Source: Acidovorax sp. (lineage in GTDB: Bacteria > Pseudomonadota > Gammaproteobacteria > Burkholderiales > Burkholderiaceae_C). Taken from it: 64,000 bases of DNA. Of this stretch, positions 20,539-30,900 are shown in pieces. Numbering within the stretch: the first letter of the stretch is position 1; the number at the start of each line of letters is the position of its first letter. The notes below the pieces were generated by a model. That model was given only the letters and a program-made list of their open reading frames with translations, was not told the origin of the DNA and did not search any database. The stretch lies in NCBI GenBank assembly GCA_030692685.1, contig JAUXZO010000081.1, positions 1 to 64,000 of the forward strand. Direction: 5' to 3'. Position numbers and translations under genes: made by a program.

Positions 20539-20683
20539 TAGCCCAGATGCTGTCTCCACACCGCGTGCAACGCGGATCTGTATGGTCCTCCTGTAACGGC
20601 GGGCGTTGTAGATCTACCTCATGTCCACCCCACCATATCTGGCCGCTTTGACGGTCAGTGGTGATTCGCTGATTGGGTCGGCT

Positions 20684-21511
20684 TTACCGTACCAAACTGC
20701 GCGTGCTGCCGATCACATCACCAGGCGCATCAGCACCTGCCACGTAGCCTAGCGCCACCGATATCTCGCTGGCGGTCGCCTGCAGTTTGGGGAGCCAGCC
20801 TTCGTCGAGCCGGTCGGCCGGTGCTGAGATGGAGAGACCAGCGACCAGCTTGCCCTGGTCGTCATACACGCCGGCTGCCATGCAGCGCACACCCAATTCC
20901 AATTCTTCGTTGTCTCGGGCGATTCCGTATTGCCGTGCCTTGGCCAATTCCCGTTCAAGGACGGGAAGCTGGGTGATGCTGTTGCGGGTCTGGCCGGACA
21001 GGCCTGTGCGTGTGGCGTAGGCGCGCACGCGTTGGGGGTCATCCAGTGCCAGAAACAGTTTGCCAGTTGATGTTAGGTGTAGCGGGGCGCGCCCGCCAAT
21101 AGCGCGGACCACCTGCATCCCAGAGCGTTCGCTGTAGGCCCGTTCTACGTACACAATCTCATCGCCCTGGCGCATGCTCAGGTTGACCGGCTGCTGGATC
21201 AGCTTGTGCAGGTTGCGCATGGGGGTCAGTGCGGCATCGCGCACGCTCAGGCGTGCCTTGACGAGGTTGCCTAGTTCCAGCAGGCGCATGCCCAAGCGGT
21301 AGCTGCCAGATTCTGGACGGTCCACAAAACGACCAATGGTCAGATCGTTCAGGATGCGATGGGTCGTGGAAGGGTGCAGGCCCGTTTTTTCGCTGATCTC
21401 TTTGAGCGAAATTGCCTCTTCGCGAGACGCCAGCACATCGATCAGCGTAAACATGCGCTCAAGCACTTGAACGCTGGGTTTGACGGGGATGCTGGGGTCG
21501 ATTTTTTTCAT
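20684..21511 (-). CDS. IclR-family transcriptional regulator
   Basis: A 275-residue regulator with an N-terminal winged helix-turn-helix (EEAISLKEISEKTGLHPSTT, HRILNDLTIGRFV) and a C-terminal ligand-binding IclR domain (IQQPVNLSMRQGDEIVYVER, HLTSTGKLFLA, ELELGVRCMAAGVYDDQG). Members sense small aromatic or organic acids. The target genes are not evident; neighbours (bpt-aat, pbpG) are not typical metabolic targets. ATG 21511. Confidence 0.93.
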   Translation of the reverse strand: MKKIDPSIPVKPSVQVLERMFTLIDVLASREEAISLKEISEKTGLHPSTTHRILNDLTIGRFVDRPESGSYRLGMRLLELGNLVKARLSVRDAALTPMRNLHKLIQQPVNLSMRQGDEIVYVERAYSERSGMQVVRAIGGRAPLHLTSTGKLFLALDDPQRVRAYATRTGLSGQTRNSITQLPVLERELAKARQYGIARDNEELELGVRCMAAGVYDDQGKLVAGLSISAPADRLDEGWLPKLQATASEISVALGYVAGADAPGDVIGSTRSLVR

Positions 21512-21577
21512 GAGCGGCGGTAGAGCAAGGGCCGCTGCATCTTACCTTGTGAAATGTGCTACCGCTTTGCGCCGAGT

Positions 21578-22336
21578 TCAGCCGCCTTGGGGTGCTTCCT
21601 CGCCGGTGCGTCGCCATTCTCCCTGGGTGCGAATCTCATTCGGATGAAAACGTGCTTTGTAGTTCATTTTGGGGCTGGCTTCGATCCAGTAGCCCAAGTA
21701 CACATGAGGCAGTCCCAAAGACTTTGCCTGGGCAATCTGCCACATCACGTTGTAAGTGCCGTAGCTGCAGTGGGGCTCGGGTTCATAGAAGGTGTAGACC
21801 GCCGACAGCCCGTCGTCCAGCACATCCAGGATGGACACCATCTTCAACGTGCCAGGTTCGCCCGTCTCATCGGTCTCTCGAAACTCCACCAGCCGGGAAT
21901 TCACCCGGCTTTGCAGCAAAAACTGGGTGTACTGATCAATGCTGTCATGGTCCATGCCACCACCGGCGTGGCGGCCGTTCTGGTAGCGCAGGTAGAGCTG
22001 GTAGTGCTCAGGCACAAAACACAGCCGCAGCACCCGCGCCTGAAGGTTGCCATGGCGCACGGTGGAGCGTCGCTGGCTGCGGTCGGGTTTGAATTCGTTG
22101 ACGAGTACCCGCAGCGGTGTACAGGCTTGGCACCCGTCGCAATACGGCCGGTAGGTGAACATGCCGCTGCGCCGGAACCCCTTGGCGACCAGGTCGGAGT
22201 ACACATCGCTTTGAATCAGATGGCTGGGCGTGGCGACCTGCGACCGGGCCTGTCTGTCCGGCAGGTAACTGCAGGGGTAGGGGGCCGTCGCGTAAAACTG
22301 CAGGGTCTGCAGCGGGAGGTCATTGAGTTGCGTCAT
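21578..22336 (-). CDS. bpt: Aspartate/glutamate leucyltransferase
   Basis: Transfers leucine from Leu-tRNA to proteins with N-terminal Asp or Glu, creating a primary N-degron for ClpS/ClpAP. The 252-residue protein belongs to the ATE1-related family. Seen are the cysteine cluster [34 protein letters not shown], and [20 protein letters not shown]. The start codon overlaps the aat stop by four bases (ATGA), so the two are translationally coupled. The same pairing is known from Vibrio, where Bpt was first described. Confidence 0.93.
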   Translation of the reverse strand: MTQLNDLPLQTLQFYATAPYPCSYLPDRQARSQVATPSHLIQSDVYSDLVAKGFRRSGMFTYRPYCDGCQACTPLRVLVNEFKPDRSQRRSTVRHGNLQARVLRLCFVPEHYQLYLRYQNGRHAGGGMDHDSIDQYTQFLLQSRVNSRLVEFRETDETGEPGTLKMVSILDVLDDGLSAVYTFYEPEPHCSYGTYNVMWQIAQAKSLGLPHVYLGYWIEASPKMNYKARFHPNEIRTQGEWRRTGEEAPQGG

Positions 22337-23109
22337 GCCTTGGGCGGTGTGGATGGCAGCAGCTCGTTCCAGTATACGGGGTCAAACGTCCACAGGGGTG
22401 AGGGTTGTTGCCGGGCACGCTCTGTGTGGATGAGGAACTGCGCGCGGGATATTTCCCGTCCGCCCAGCGAGGCGAGGTGCTGCGTGTTCTGCTGGCAGTC
22501 GATGAGTTCAACGCCGTGGTGGCGGCACAGGCACACCAGCGCTGAGAGCGCAATCTTGGACGCATCGGTCGCGTGCGCAAACATGGATTCACCAAATACG
22601 GCGCGGCCGAGCGCCACGCAATACAGGCCGCCCATCAATTTGCCGTTGACCCAGGTTTCAATGCTGTGGGCGTAGCCCGATGTGTGCAGTGCGGTGTACG
22701 CCGCGATCATCTCCGGGACGATCCAGGTGCCCGCCTGGCCATCGCGCTCTTGGGTTGCGCATTCCGTGATGACAGCTTGAAAGGCGCTGTCTACCCGAAT
22801 TTCGCAGTCTGGGTTAGAGCGAAATGCCTGCAGGGTTCTGCGCAAGGACCGGTGAAGGCGAAATTCGGAAACCGGCAGCACCATGCGTGGGTCGGGAGCC
22901 CACCAAAGAATGGGTTGCCCAGGGCCATACCAGGGGAAAGAGCCTTGGCTGTAGGCTGCACACAGGTTCGTCACGCCAAGCGCGCCTCCTGCTGCCAGCA
23001 AGCCCGGCGCAGGATCATTCGGGCCCCAGGCCGCGGCGGGGAGGGGCAGTGGGTCTTCAGGCTCCAGCCAGGGTAGTTGCGGCGGCACGGGGTGGTCGGT
23101 CAAAAGCAC
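22333..23109 (-). CDS. aat: Leucyl/phenylalanyl-tRNA-protein transferase
   Basis: Adds Leu or Phe to N-terminal Lys or Arg in the bacterial N-degron pathway. Family motifs seen: [54 protein letters not shown] and [19 protein letters not shown] 23109 is taken as start (258 residues, beginning VLLTDHP). A TTG at 23103 or 23163 is possible; the latter would start inside the tRNA terminator. The downstream bpt overlaps by four bases. Confidence 0.9.
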   Translation of the reverse strand: MLLTDHPVPPQLPWLEPEDPLPLPAAAWGPNDPAPGLLAAGGALGVTNLCAAYSQGSFPWYGPGQPILWWAPDPRMVLPVSEFRLHRSLRRTLQAFRSNPDCEIRVDSAFQAVITECATQERDGQAGTWIVPEMIAAYTALHTSGYAHSIETWVNGKLMGGLYCVALGRAVFGESMFAHATDASKIALSALVCLCRHHGVELIDCQQNTQHLASLGGREISRAQFLIHTERARQQPSPLWTFDPVYWNELLPSTPPKA

Positions 23110-23161
23110 TATTGTCTGGCACGGCTGCGAGCGTTCCGTGCGACGGGCTATAAACCCCAAC

Positions 23162-23195
23162 AAAAAAGCCCTGCACCGGTGGGTGCAGGGCTTTT
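23162..23195 (-). terminator. Rho-independent terminator of the tRNA-Asn genes
   Basis: The stem AAAGCCCTGCACC/GGTGCAGGGCTTT with a 4-base loop is followed on the minus strand by a T run (the A run at 23162-23167). It lies five bases past the first tRNA-Asn gene and would end the tRNA transcript before aat. Confidence 0.88.
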
Positions 23196-23199
23196 GAAG

Positions 23200-23275
23200 T
23201 GGCTCCTCGACCTGGGCTCGAACCAGGGACCTACGGATTAACAGTCCGGCGCTCTACCAACTGAGCTATCGAGGA
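23200..23275 (-). tRNA. tRNA-Asn (GTT)
   Basis: 76 bases on the minus strand. The acceptor arms TCCTCGA/TCGAGGA pair over seven bases, the D arm reads TAGCTCAGTTGGTAGAGC, the anticodon loop contains CTGTTAA (anticodon GTT), and the T arm has GGTTCGAGCC. The CCA end is encoded (23200-23202). It is identical to the second copy. Confidence 0.97.
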
Positions 23276-23337
23276 ATGAACGGTATTTACTGTCTAACTA
23301 AAAAGCCCCGCGTACACATGCAGGGCCTGAAATTTCT

Positions 23338-23413
23338 TGGCTCCTCGACCTGGGCTCGAACCAGGGACCTACGGATTAACAGTCCGGCGCTCTACCAACT
23401 GAGCTATCGAGGA
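23338..23413 (-). tRNA. tRNA-Asn (GTT), second copy
   Basis: An identical 76-base copy of the neighbouring tRNA-Asn with encoded CCA, 62 bases upstream in the direction of transcription. The two are probably cut from one transcript. The spacer keeps a decayed copy of the terminator (AAAGCCCCGC...GCAGGGCC), consistent with duplication of the tRNA with its flank. Confidence 0.97.
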
Positions 23414-23582
23414 ACAAGACCACGATTATATACACAAAATGTGAGCGTTTTCCAGAAAACCGGTCGGCGTTTTGCGGGGCTTCATTCCCCCTGCGTCCTT
23501 GCTCGGCGCGCGTTATGCTGCGCGGGCTTGAACGCGAGCCGTTTCCGTTCAGGCGTTTGCCCCACCACGCTCCAACCCCCCC

Positions 23583-24122
23583 ATGACCATCCACACCATC
23601 CTCAAAATGGGAGACCCGCGCTTGCTGCGGGTAGCCCAACCCGTGACGGCCTTTGACACCGATGCGCTGCATCTGCTGGTGCGTGACATGTTCGACACGA
23701 TGCGATCCGTCAATGGTGCCGGTCTGGCGGCGCCTCAGATCGGGGTGGATCTGCAACTGGTGATTTTTGGCTCGGACGACCGCAACCCACGTTATCCCGA
23801 TCGTCCGCTGGTGCCGCCCACGGTGCTGCTGAACCCGGTGATCACACCGCTAGGCGACCAAGAGGAGGAAGACTGGGAGGGCTGCCTTTCAGTGCCCGGG
23901 CTGCGCGGCAAGGTGCCACGGTGGTCGCGCATTCGCTACACGGGTGTGGACCCGTTTGGCGATCCGATTGATCGCACCGTGGAGGGGTTTCATGCACGGG
24001 TGGTGCAGCATGAATGCGATCACCTCATCGGCAAGCTCTATCCGATGCGGGTGCGTGACTTCACGCAGTTCGGTTTCACCGAGGTGTTGTTTCCCGAGAT
24101 CAGCGCGACCGAGGACGACTGA
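23583..24122 (+). CDS. def: Peptide deformylase
   Basis: Removes the formyl group from nascent N-terminal formyl-Met. The 179-residue protein has all three motifs: [10 protein letters not shown] (residues 45-54), EGCLSVPG with metal ligand Cys101, and QHECDHLIG with His143, Glu144 and His147. It is a second-type deformylase in length and sequence, with a Lys/Arg-poor C terminus. Methionine aminopeptidase, the next enzyme in N-terminal processing, is encoded 3 kb away in this window. ATG 23583. Confidence 0.95.
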   Translation: MTIHTILKMGDPRLLRVAQPVTAFDTDALHLLVRDMFDTMRSVNGAGLAAPQIGVDLQLVIFGSDDRNPRYPDRPLVPPTVLLNPVITPLGDQEEEDWEGCLSVPGLRGKVPRWSRIRYTGVDPFGDPIDRTVEGFHARVVQHECDHLIGKLYPMRVRDFTQFGFTEVLFPEISATEDD

Positions 24123-24202
24123 CAAACGCTTGTCGGCCAGCGAGAGGAAAGGCGGTAGCCTGCAGCAAGCACCGTCATCGCCGCCATCCAGTCGGCACTA
24201 AA

Positions 24203-24268
24203 ATATTGGTCAAATTGGCCTCTGGCGCTTTATAGATAAGCGCTACCAGCTATCAATTGAGAAGCAAT
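24203..24268 (+). repeat. Family A repeat, copy A6
   Basis: TCAAATTGGCCTCTGGCGCT, TTATAGATAAGCGCTACCAG, then CTATCAATTGAGAAGCAATG. This is one of the longest and best-preserved copies, nearly identical to A9 before tadA. It fills the convergent gap between def and glnD. Confidence 0.9.
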
Positions 24269-24291
24269 GTGCTGTCCGCAGCTCCGATCCA

Positions 24292-26883
24292 TCAGGCCGA
24301 CAGCTCGCGCAGCAGTTCGGTCTCAATCTGGATCTGGCGGGCGTTGTTCTGCAACTCGGGGCCTTGCACCAGAAAGGTGTCTTCCACACGCTCGCCCAGC
24401 GTGCTGACCTTGGCCAGTTGCACGCTCAGGTGGTGCTGAGCCAGCACGCGGGCCACCAGGTAGAGCAGGCCGGCGCGGTCGCTGGCCGAGATGGCCAGCA
24501 GCCAGCGCTGGGCTTTTTCGTCGGGCCGCAGGGTGACGCGCGGCGCGACTGGAAAGCTCTTGACCCGGCGCGACACGCGTTTGCGTGCAGGCTCGGGCAG
24601 AGGGCCACCCTCTTCAATCACGCGCACCAGATCGCTCTCCACCATGTGGGTCAACTCACGGTAATGGCCCGCCTGGTCGGCGGCGACCACCTGAAAGGTG
24701 TCCAGCGCATGCTGGTTATTGGCCGTGTGCACCCGCGCATCCAGAATGCTGAACCCCGCACGGTCAAAGTAGCCGCAGATGCGAGCGAACAGGTCTTCCT
24801 GGTCAGGCGCATACACCATCACCTGCAGGCCGTCACCGGCCAGCGACTGCCGGGCCCGCACCACGGGGCGCGGGGCGCCTACGTGGCGTGAAAGGTGGCG
24901 CGTGTGCCAGGAAATGTCGGCGGCTTCGTGCCGCATGAAGTAGCTCACGTCCAGCGTTGCCCACAGGGCTTTGTGGGCATCAAAGGGCAGGGCGCTCAGC
25001 GCCAGCAGCACCAGCGCCTCGCGCTTGCGCGCCTCGATCTCGGCTGCTGCATCGGGGGCGCGACCGCCCAACGTGCGCAGCGTGGCGCGGTACAAGTCTT
25101 CGAGCAGCTTGCCCTTCCAGGCGTTCCACACCTTGGGGCTGGTGCCGCGAATATCTGCCACGGTCAACAGATACAAGGCGGTGAGGTAGCGCTCGTTGCC
25201 CACGCGGCGGGCAAAAGCGGCGATCACATCGGGGTCGCTCAGGTCTTCCTTCTGGGCGATGCGGCTCATGCACAGGTGTTCGCTGACCAGGAACTCGATG
25301 AGTTTGGCGTCTTCGCGGTCCACGCCGTGCTGGCGGCAAAAGCGGCGCACTTCCACGGCGCCAATCTGCGAGTGGTCGCCGCCCCGGCCTTTGCCTATGT
25401 CGTGGAACAGTGCGGCGATGTACAGGATGAAGGGCTTGTCCCAGCCGCCCGCCAACTGTGAGCAAAACGGGTATTCATGCGCATGCTCGGCCATGAAGAA
25501 GCGCCGTACGTTGCGCAACACCATCAATATGTGCTGGTCCACCGTGTACACATGGAACAGGTCATGCTGCATCTGCCCCACGATGCCGCGAAACACCCAT
25601 AGATAGCGCCCCAGTACCGAGGTCTGATTCATCAGCCGCATCGCGTGGGTGATGCCCGAAGGCTGCCGCAGGATGCGCATGAAGGCGTCGCGGTTGACCG
25701 GGTCGCTCCGAAAGGCGCTGTCCATCACGCCGCGTGCGTTGTACAGCGCGCGCAACGTGCGGGCCGACAGGTCTTTGAGGCCCACCGTGGTCTGGTAGAG
25801 CAAAAAGGTTTCGAGGATGGCGTGCGGGTCGCGCACATACAGGTCATCGCTCGCCACTTCGATCAGCCCGGCTTTTTCAAAGAAACGCTCGTTGATGGGG
25901 CGCGGCGCGTGGGTCGACGGGTTAAGCCGCTCCTCGATGTTGAGCAGCAGAATCTGGCTGAGCTGCGATACCGCCTTGGCGGCCCAGTAATAGCGCCGCA
26001 TCAGGCTTTCGCTGGCGCGCATGGGCAGGCGTGACCCGTCCGGCGCCTGAGACCGGTAGCCAAACGATTCCGCCACGGCCGTCTGCAGGTCGAACACCAG
26101 CCGGTCTTCATGGCGCCCGGCGGCGGCATGCAGGCGCGCACGGATCAGGCAGAGCACGGCCTCGTTGCGCTCGATCTGGCGCACTTCGAACGCTGTGGCC
26201 ATGCCACTTGCAGCCAGCTCTTTCCAGTTGCGGCCCAGGCCTGCCGCCTGGGACACCCACAGAATCATCTGCAAATCCCGCAAGCCACCTGGCGACTCCT
26301 TGCAGTTGGGCTCCAGGGAATAAGGCGTGTTTTCGTATTTGTTGTGCCGTTGGCGCATCTCCAGCGTCTTGGCCACCAAGAACGCCTGGGGGTTCATCTG
26401 CTTGCGGTACTGGCGCTGAAACTCTGCAAACAGATCGGTGTTGCCGCAGACCAGGCGCGACTCCAGCAGTGAGGTCTGCACCGTGACATCGCGCGCGCTC
26501 TCGGCCAGGCATTCGGCCACGGTGCGCACGCTGGAACCAATCTCCAGACCTGCGTCCCAGCAACTGCCGATGAATCCTTCCAGCTGTGTGCGCAGCACGC
26601 TGCCTGCCTCGGGAGCCGTGCCATCGGGCAGCAGCAGCAGCACGTCGACGTCTGAATAGGGAAACAGCTGGTCACGCCCAAAGCCGCCCACCGCGACCAG
26701 CGCCAGGTCGCTGGGCAACTCGGCCCGCTGCCACAGGGTTTGCAACAACTGGCCCGCCAGCGTCGACAGCTTGCGCAGCAGCACGCGAATGCCACGTGTG
26801 GAGGCACCCGTGGCCTGCATGGCGGCCAGCAGGGCGGCTTTGTCGCTGCGGTAGGTGTCGCGCAAGGCATGGAGTTCGGTCAT
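24292..26883 (-). CDS. glnD: [Protein-PII] uridylyltransferase / uridylyl-removing enzyme
   Basis: A bifunctional sensor of glutamine that uridylylates GlnB at low nitrogen and removes UMP at high nitrogen. The 863-residue protein has an N-terminal nucleotidyltransferase domain (VGGFGRDQLFPYSDVDVLLL, metal ligands Asp78 and Asp80), a central HD domain (FHDIGKGRGGDHSQIGA) for deuridylylation, and two C-terminal ACT domains (from about residues 690 and 800) that bind glutamine. Its partner glnB is at 8594. map lies upstream on the same strand with a 97-base gap. Confidence 0.96.
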   Translation of the reverse strand: MTELHALRDTYRSDKAALLAAMQATGASTRGIRVLLRKLSTLAGQLLQTLWQRAELPSDLALVAVGGFGRDQLFPYSDVDVLLLLPDGTAPEAGSVLRTQLEGFIGSCWDAGLEIGSSVRTVAECLAESARDVTVQTSLLESRLVCGNTDLFAEFQRQYRKQMNPQAFLVAKTLEMRQRHNKYENTPYSLEPNCKESPGGLRDLQMILWVSQAAGLGRNWKELAASGMATAFEVRQIERNEAVLCLIRARLHAAAGRHEDRLVFDLQTAVAESFGYRSQAPDGSRLPMRASESLMRRYYWAAKAVSQLSQILLLNIEERLNPSTHAPRPINERFFEKAGLIEVASDDLYVRDPHAILETFLLYQTTVGLKDLSARTLRALYNARGVMDSAFRSDPVNRDAFMRILRQPSGITHAMRLMNQTSVLGRYLWVFRGIVGQMQHDLFHVYTVDQHILMVLRNVRRFFMAEHAHEYPFCSQLAGGWDKPFILYIAALFHDIGKGRGGDHSQIGAVEVRRFCRQHGVDREDAKLIEFLVSEHLCMSRIAQKEDLSDPDVIAAFARRVGNERYLTALYLLTVADIRGTSPKVWNAWKGKLLEDLYRATLRTLGGRAPDAAAEIEARKREALVLLALSALPFDAHKALWATLDVSYFMRHEAADISWHTRHLSRHVGAPRPVVRARQSLAGDGLQVMVYAPDQEDLFARICGYFDRAGFSILDARVHTANNQHALDTFQVVAADQAGHYRELTHMVESDLVRVIEEGGPLPEPARKRVSRRVKSFPVAPRVTLRPDEKAQRWLLAISASDRAGLLYLVARVLAQHHLSVQLAKVSTLGERVEDTFLVQGPELQNNARQIQIETELLRELSA

Positions 26884-26980
26884 GGTCGTGGTGTGCGCGT
26901 TTGTGCGCGGTTAAGGGGCCATGAAAAAAGCCATGCAAGAGTTGTGCGAGACCGTGGCGGTTCCGGTCACGCAGGCGCTG

Positions 26981-27796
26981 TCAGGTGGCTGTTGCTGTGA
27001 CAAACGCTGGCAGCGGCGGCGAGCCGGCCGACAGCGTCATCACTTCATAGCCTGTTTCGGTGACCAGCACGGTGTGCTCCCACTGGGCCGACAGGCTGTG
27101 GTCTTTGGTCACGATGGTCCAGCCGTCGTTGCCAAAGTCCTTCACCTCGCGGCGGCCTGCGTTGATCATGGGCTCGATGGTGAACACCATGCCAGGCACC
27201 AGTTCTTCCAGCGTGCCGGGGCGGCCGTAGTGCAGCACCTGGGGTTCTTCGTGGAATTTTTGACCAATGCCATGGCCACAGAACTCGCGCACGATGGAAA
27301 AGCCCTGGCCTTCGGCAAATTTCTGAATGGCGTGGCCGATGTCGCCCAGGTGGGCGCCCGGCTTAACCTGCAGGATGCCGTGCCACATGGCGTCAAACGT
27401 GATGGCCGACAGCCGCTTGGCGGCAATCGAGCACTCTCCGATCAAGAACATGCGGCTGTTGTCGCCGTACCAGCCGTCCTTGGTGATCACGGTAACGTCC
27501 ACATTGACGATGTCGCCCTTTTTCAAGGGCTTGTCATTGGGGATGCCGTGGCACACCACGTGGTTGACCGAGGTGCAAAGGGACGCGGGGTAGGGCGGGT
27601 AGCCGGGTGGCTGGTAACCCACGGTGGCCGAAATCGTGTCCTGCTGTGCCATGCATTCGGCGCCCAGGCGGTCGATTTCTTTCGTCGTGATACCAGGCTT
27701 GATGTGTGGGGTGATGTAGTCCAGCACTTCCGAGGCGAGGCGGCAGGCCAGGCGCATGCCCTCGATGTCTTCAGCGCTTTTGATGGTGATGCTCAT
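26981..27796 (-). CDS. map: Methionine aminopeptidase, type I
   Basis: Removes initiator methionine after deformylation. The 271-residue cytosolic metalloprotease has the substrate His in [11 protein letters not shown], metal ligands Asp ([19 protein letters not shown], two Asp), His ([12 protein letters not shown]) and two Glu (TIEPMI and QWEHTVLV). ATG 27796 ([14 protein letters not shown]) is chosen; further upstream the frame has no family similarity. It is divergent from purL. Confidence 0.95.
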   Translation of the reverse strand: MSITIKSAEDIEGMRLACRLASEVLDYITPHIKPGITTKEIDRLGAECMAQQDTISATVGYQPPGYPPYPASLCTSVNHVVCHGIPNDKPLKKGDIVNVDVTVITKDGWYGDNSRMFLIGECSIAAKRLSAITFDAMWHGILQVKPGAHLGDIGHAIQKFAEGQGFSIVREFCGHGIGQKFHEEPQVLHYGRPGTLEELVPGMVFTIEPMINAGRREVKDFGNDGWTIVTKDHSLSAQWEHTVLVTETGYEVMTLSAGSPPLPAFVTATAT

Positions 27797-27944
27797 GCAG
27801 CAATTATCCCATCGCACTCCGGCGGCTGCAGGCGTGGTTGGTACGCCCGGTAAAATGCCGGGCTGTCCACCTGCCCAGGCCCACCGGTCTGGACCCCGGG
27901 TCGGCACCACCATCGACCCCTCACTCCCCCAACAGGCCGCTACC

Positions 27945-30900
27945 GTGACCTTGCACATGACCACGCTGGCGGGCGGCAACGCCCTCAGCACCTTTCGCGC
28001 CCAGCAACTTCAACCCGCCCTGGAGGCCATCCACCCCAAGATCAGTGGCATTGCAGCGCGCTTTGTGCACCTGGTGGCCACAGATGCCGCCCCCACGCCG
28101 TCCGAACAAGAACGCCTGGCCGCACTGCTGACCTACGGCGACCCGTACGCTGGCCCCCAAGACGGCGCAGCCCTCATCGTCACGCCCCGCCTGGGCACGC
28201 TGTCGCCCTGGGCGTCCAAGGCCACCGACATCGCGCGCAACTGCGGCATTGCCATCCGCCGGGTCGAGCGCATCACCGAATACCGCATCAGCCTCAAGTC
28301 CGGCCTGCTGGGCAAAACCCCTGAGCTTACGCCCGCGCAACTGGCCCAGGTGGCCGCCTTGCTGCACGACCGCATGACCGAATCGGTGGTGGCCGACCGC
28401 AGTGCCGCCGCCGCGCTGTTCACCGAGCTGCAGCCCGCGCCCATGGAGCATGTCGACGTGCTGGCCGGTGGCCGTGCAGCCTTGGAGGCCGCCAACACCC
28501 GCTTCGGCCTTGCCCTGGCCGACGACGAAATCGACTACCTGGTCACCGCCTTCACGGGCCTGGCGCGCAACCCCACTGATGTGGAGCTGATGATGTTTGC
28601 GCAGGCCAACAGCGAACACTGCCGCCACAAGATCTTCAACGCCGAGTTCACCATCGACGGCGTGGCGCAAAGCAAGAGCCTGTTCGGCATGATCCGCAAC
28701 ACGCACCAGCTGGCGCCCCAGCACACGGTGATTGCGTACTCCGACAACGCCTCGGTCATGGAAGGCCATGAGGTCGAGCGATTTGTGGCCAAAATGGCAT
28801 CTAGCGCTTATCCATCAAGCGCTAATAGCTATCAAAAGAGTAGTGCTACCCAGCATGTGCTGATGAAGGTGGAAACCCACAACCACCCCACCGCCATTTC
28901 CCCATTCCCCGGTGCAACGACCGGTGCGGGCGGCGAGAGTCGCGACGAGGGCGCCACGGGCCGGGGCTCCAAGCCCAAGGCGGGTTTGACAGGTTTTACC
29001 GTGGGCAAGCTGTGGGGCAGCACCGTGGGCAAGCCCAAGCACATTGCCAGCCCGCTGCAGATCATGGTCGAAGGGCCACTGGGCGGCGCAGCGTTCAACA
29101 ACGAATTCGGCCGCCCCAACCTGAACGGCTACTTCCGCGAATACGAGCAAAACGTGGGTGGCGTGCAACGCGGCTACCACAAGCCCATCATGATCGCGGG
29201 CGGCGTGGGCGTGATCGATGCCGAGTTGACCAAGAAAATCGAGTTCCCCGCCGGTTCACTGCTGATCCAGCTGGGTGGCCCCGGCATGCGCATCGGCATG
29301 GGCGGCAGTGCGGCCAGCTCCATGGCCACGGGCACGAATGCGGCCGAGCTGGACTTTGACTCGGTGCAGCGTGGCAACCCCGAGATCGAGCGCCGTGCGC
29401 AAGAGGTCATCAACCACTGCTGGGCGCAGGGCGCGGCCAACCCCATCCTCGCCATTCACGACGTGGGCGCGGGTGGCTTGTCCAACGCCTTCCCCGAGCT
29501 GACCAACGACGCAGGCCGTGGTGCACGCTTTGACCTGCGCGCCGTGCAACTTGAAGAATCGGGCATGTCGCCCAAGGAAATCTGGAGCAACGAGAGCCAG
29601 GAGCGCTACGTACTGGCGATTGCCCCGGAGTCGCTGGCGCAGTTCGAGGCGTTTTGCGAGCGCGAGCGCTGCCCCTTTGCCGTGATCGGCGTCGCTACCG
29701 AAGAACGCGACTTGGTGGTTGCTTTCGAGGACGCTTTTCAGGGGGCTGCGGCGCGCCGCGCCGGGCCGCCCCAAGCAAGCGCGGCCCCCTCGGGGGGCAG
29801 CGAACCACACGCAGTGGGGAGCGTGGGGGTACCGGTCAACATGCCCATGAACGTGCTCTTGGGCAAGCCGCCCAAGATGCACCGCGATGTGACCACCGTG
29901 GTGCGCGAATTTGCACCGATGGACCTGACCGGCGTGCCGCTGCAAAAGGCCGTGATCGACGTGCTGGCCCACCCCACGGTGGCCTCCAAGCGCTTCCTCA
30001 TCACCATTGGCGACCGCACGGTGGGTGGCCTCAGCCACCGCGACCAGATGGTCGGCCCCTGGCAGGTGCCTGTGGCCGATTGCGCCGTCACGCTGGCGGA
30101 TTACAAGGGCTTTGCGGGCGAGGCCATGAGCATGGGTGAGCGCACGCCGCTGGCTGCCATCAACGCCCCGGCATCGGGCCGCATGGCCGTGGCCGAGGCG
30201 CTGACCAACTTGCTGGCCGCGCCGATTGAGCTGCCCCGCGTGAAGCTCAGCGCCAACTGGATGGCTGCCTGTGGCGAACCCGGCGAAGACGCTGCGCTGT
30301 ATGAAACCGTGAAGGCCGTGGGCATGGAGCTGTGCCCGGCGCTGGGTATCAGCATCCCGGTCGGCAAGGATTCGCTGTCGATGCGCACGCAGTGGTCTGA
30401 AGGATCTGACAAGAAAAAGGTCACGTCCCCGGTCAGCCTGATCGTGAGTGCATTTGCTTCGCTGTCCGACGTGCGCGGCACGCTCACGCCCCAGCTGGAT
30501 GCCACCGAGGCCGACACGACGCTGGTGCTCATCGACCTGGGCAAAGGCCAGAACCGCATGGGTGGCAGCATCCTGGGCCAGACGCTGGAGCAAAGCGGCG
30601 ACGTAGTGCCCGATGTGGATGATCCTAAGGACCTGATCAACCTCGTCAATGCCGTGAACGCACTGCGCGCCAAGGGCCAGATCATGGCCTATCACGACCG
30701 CAGCGATGGTGGTCTGCTGGCTGCAGCCGCGGAAATGGCCTTTGCAGGCCATGTGGGCGTGGCGCTCAATGTCGACCTGCTGATCACCGAAGGCGACGGC
30801 ATCAGCGACAGCCGCATGGACACCGGCGACGCCAAGAACTGGGCGGGCCAGGTGGGTGCGCGCCGCGATGAGCTGACCCTCAAAGCCTTGTTCAACGAAG

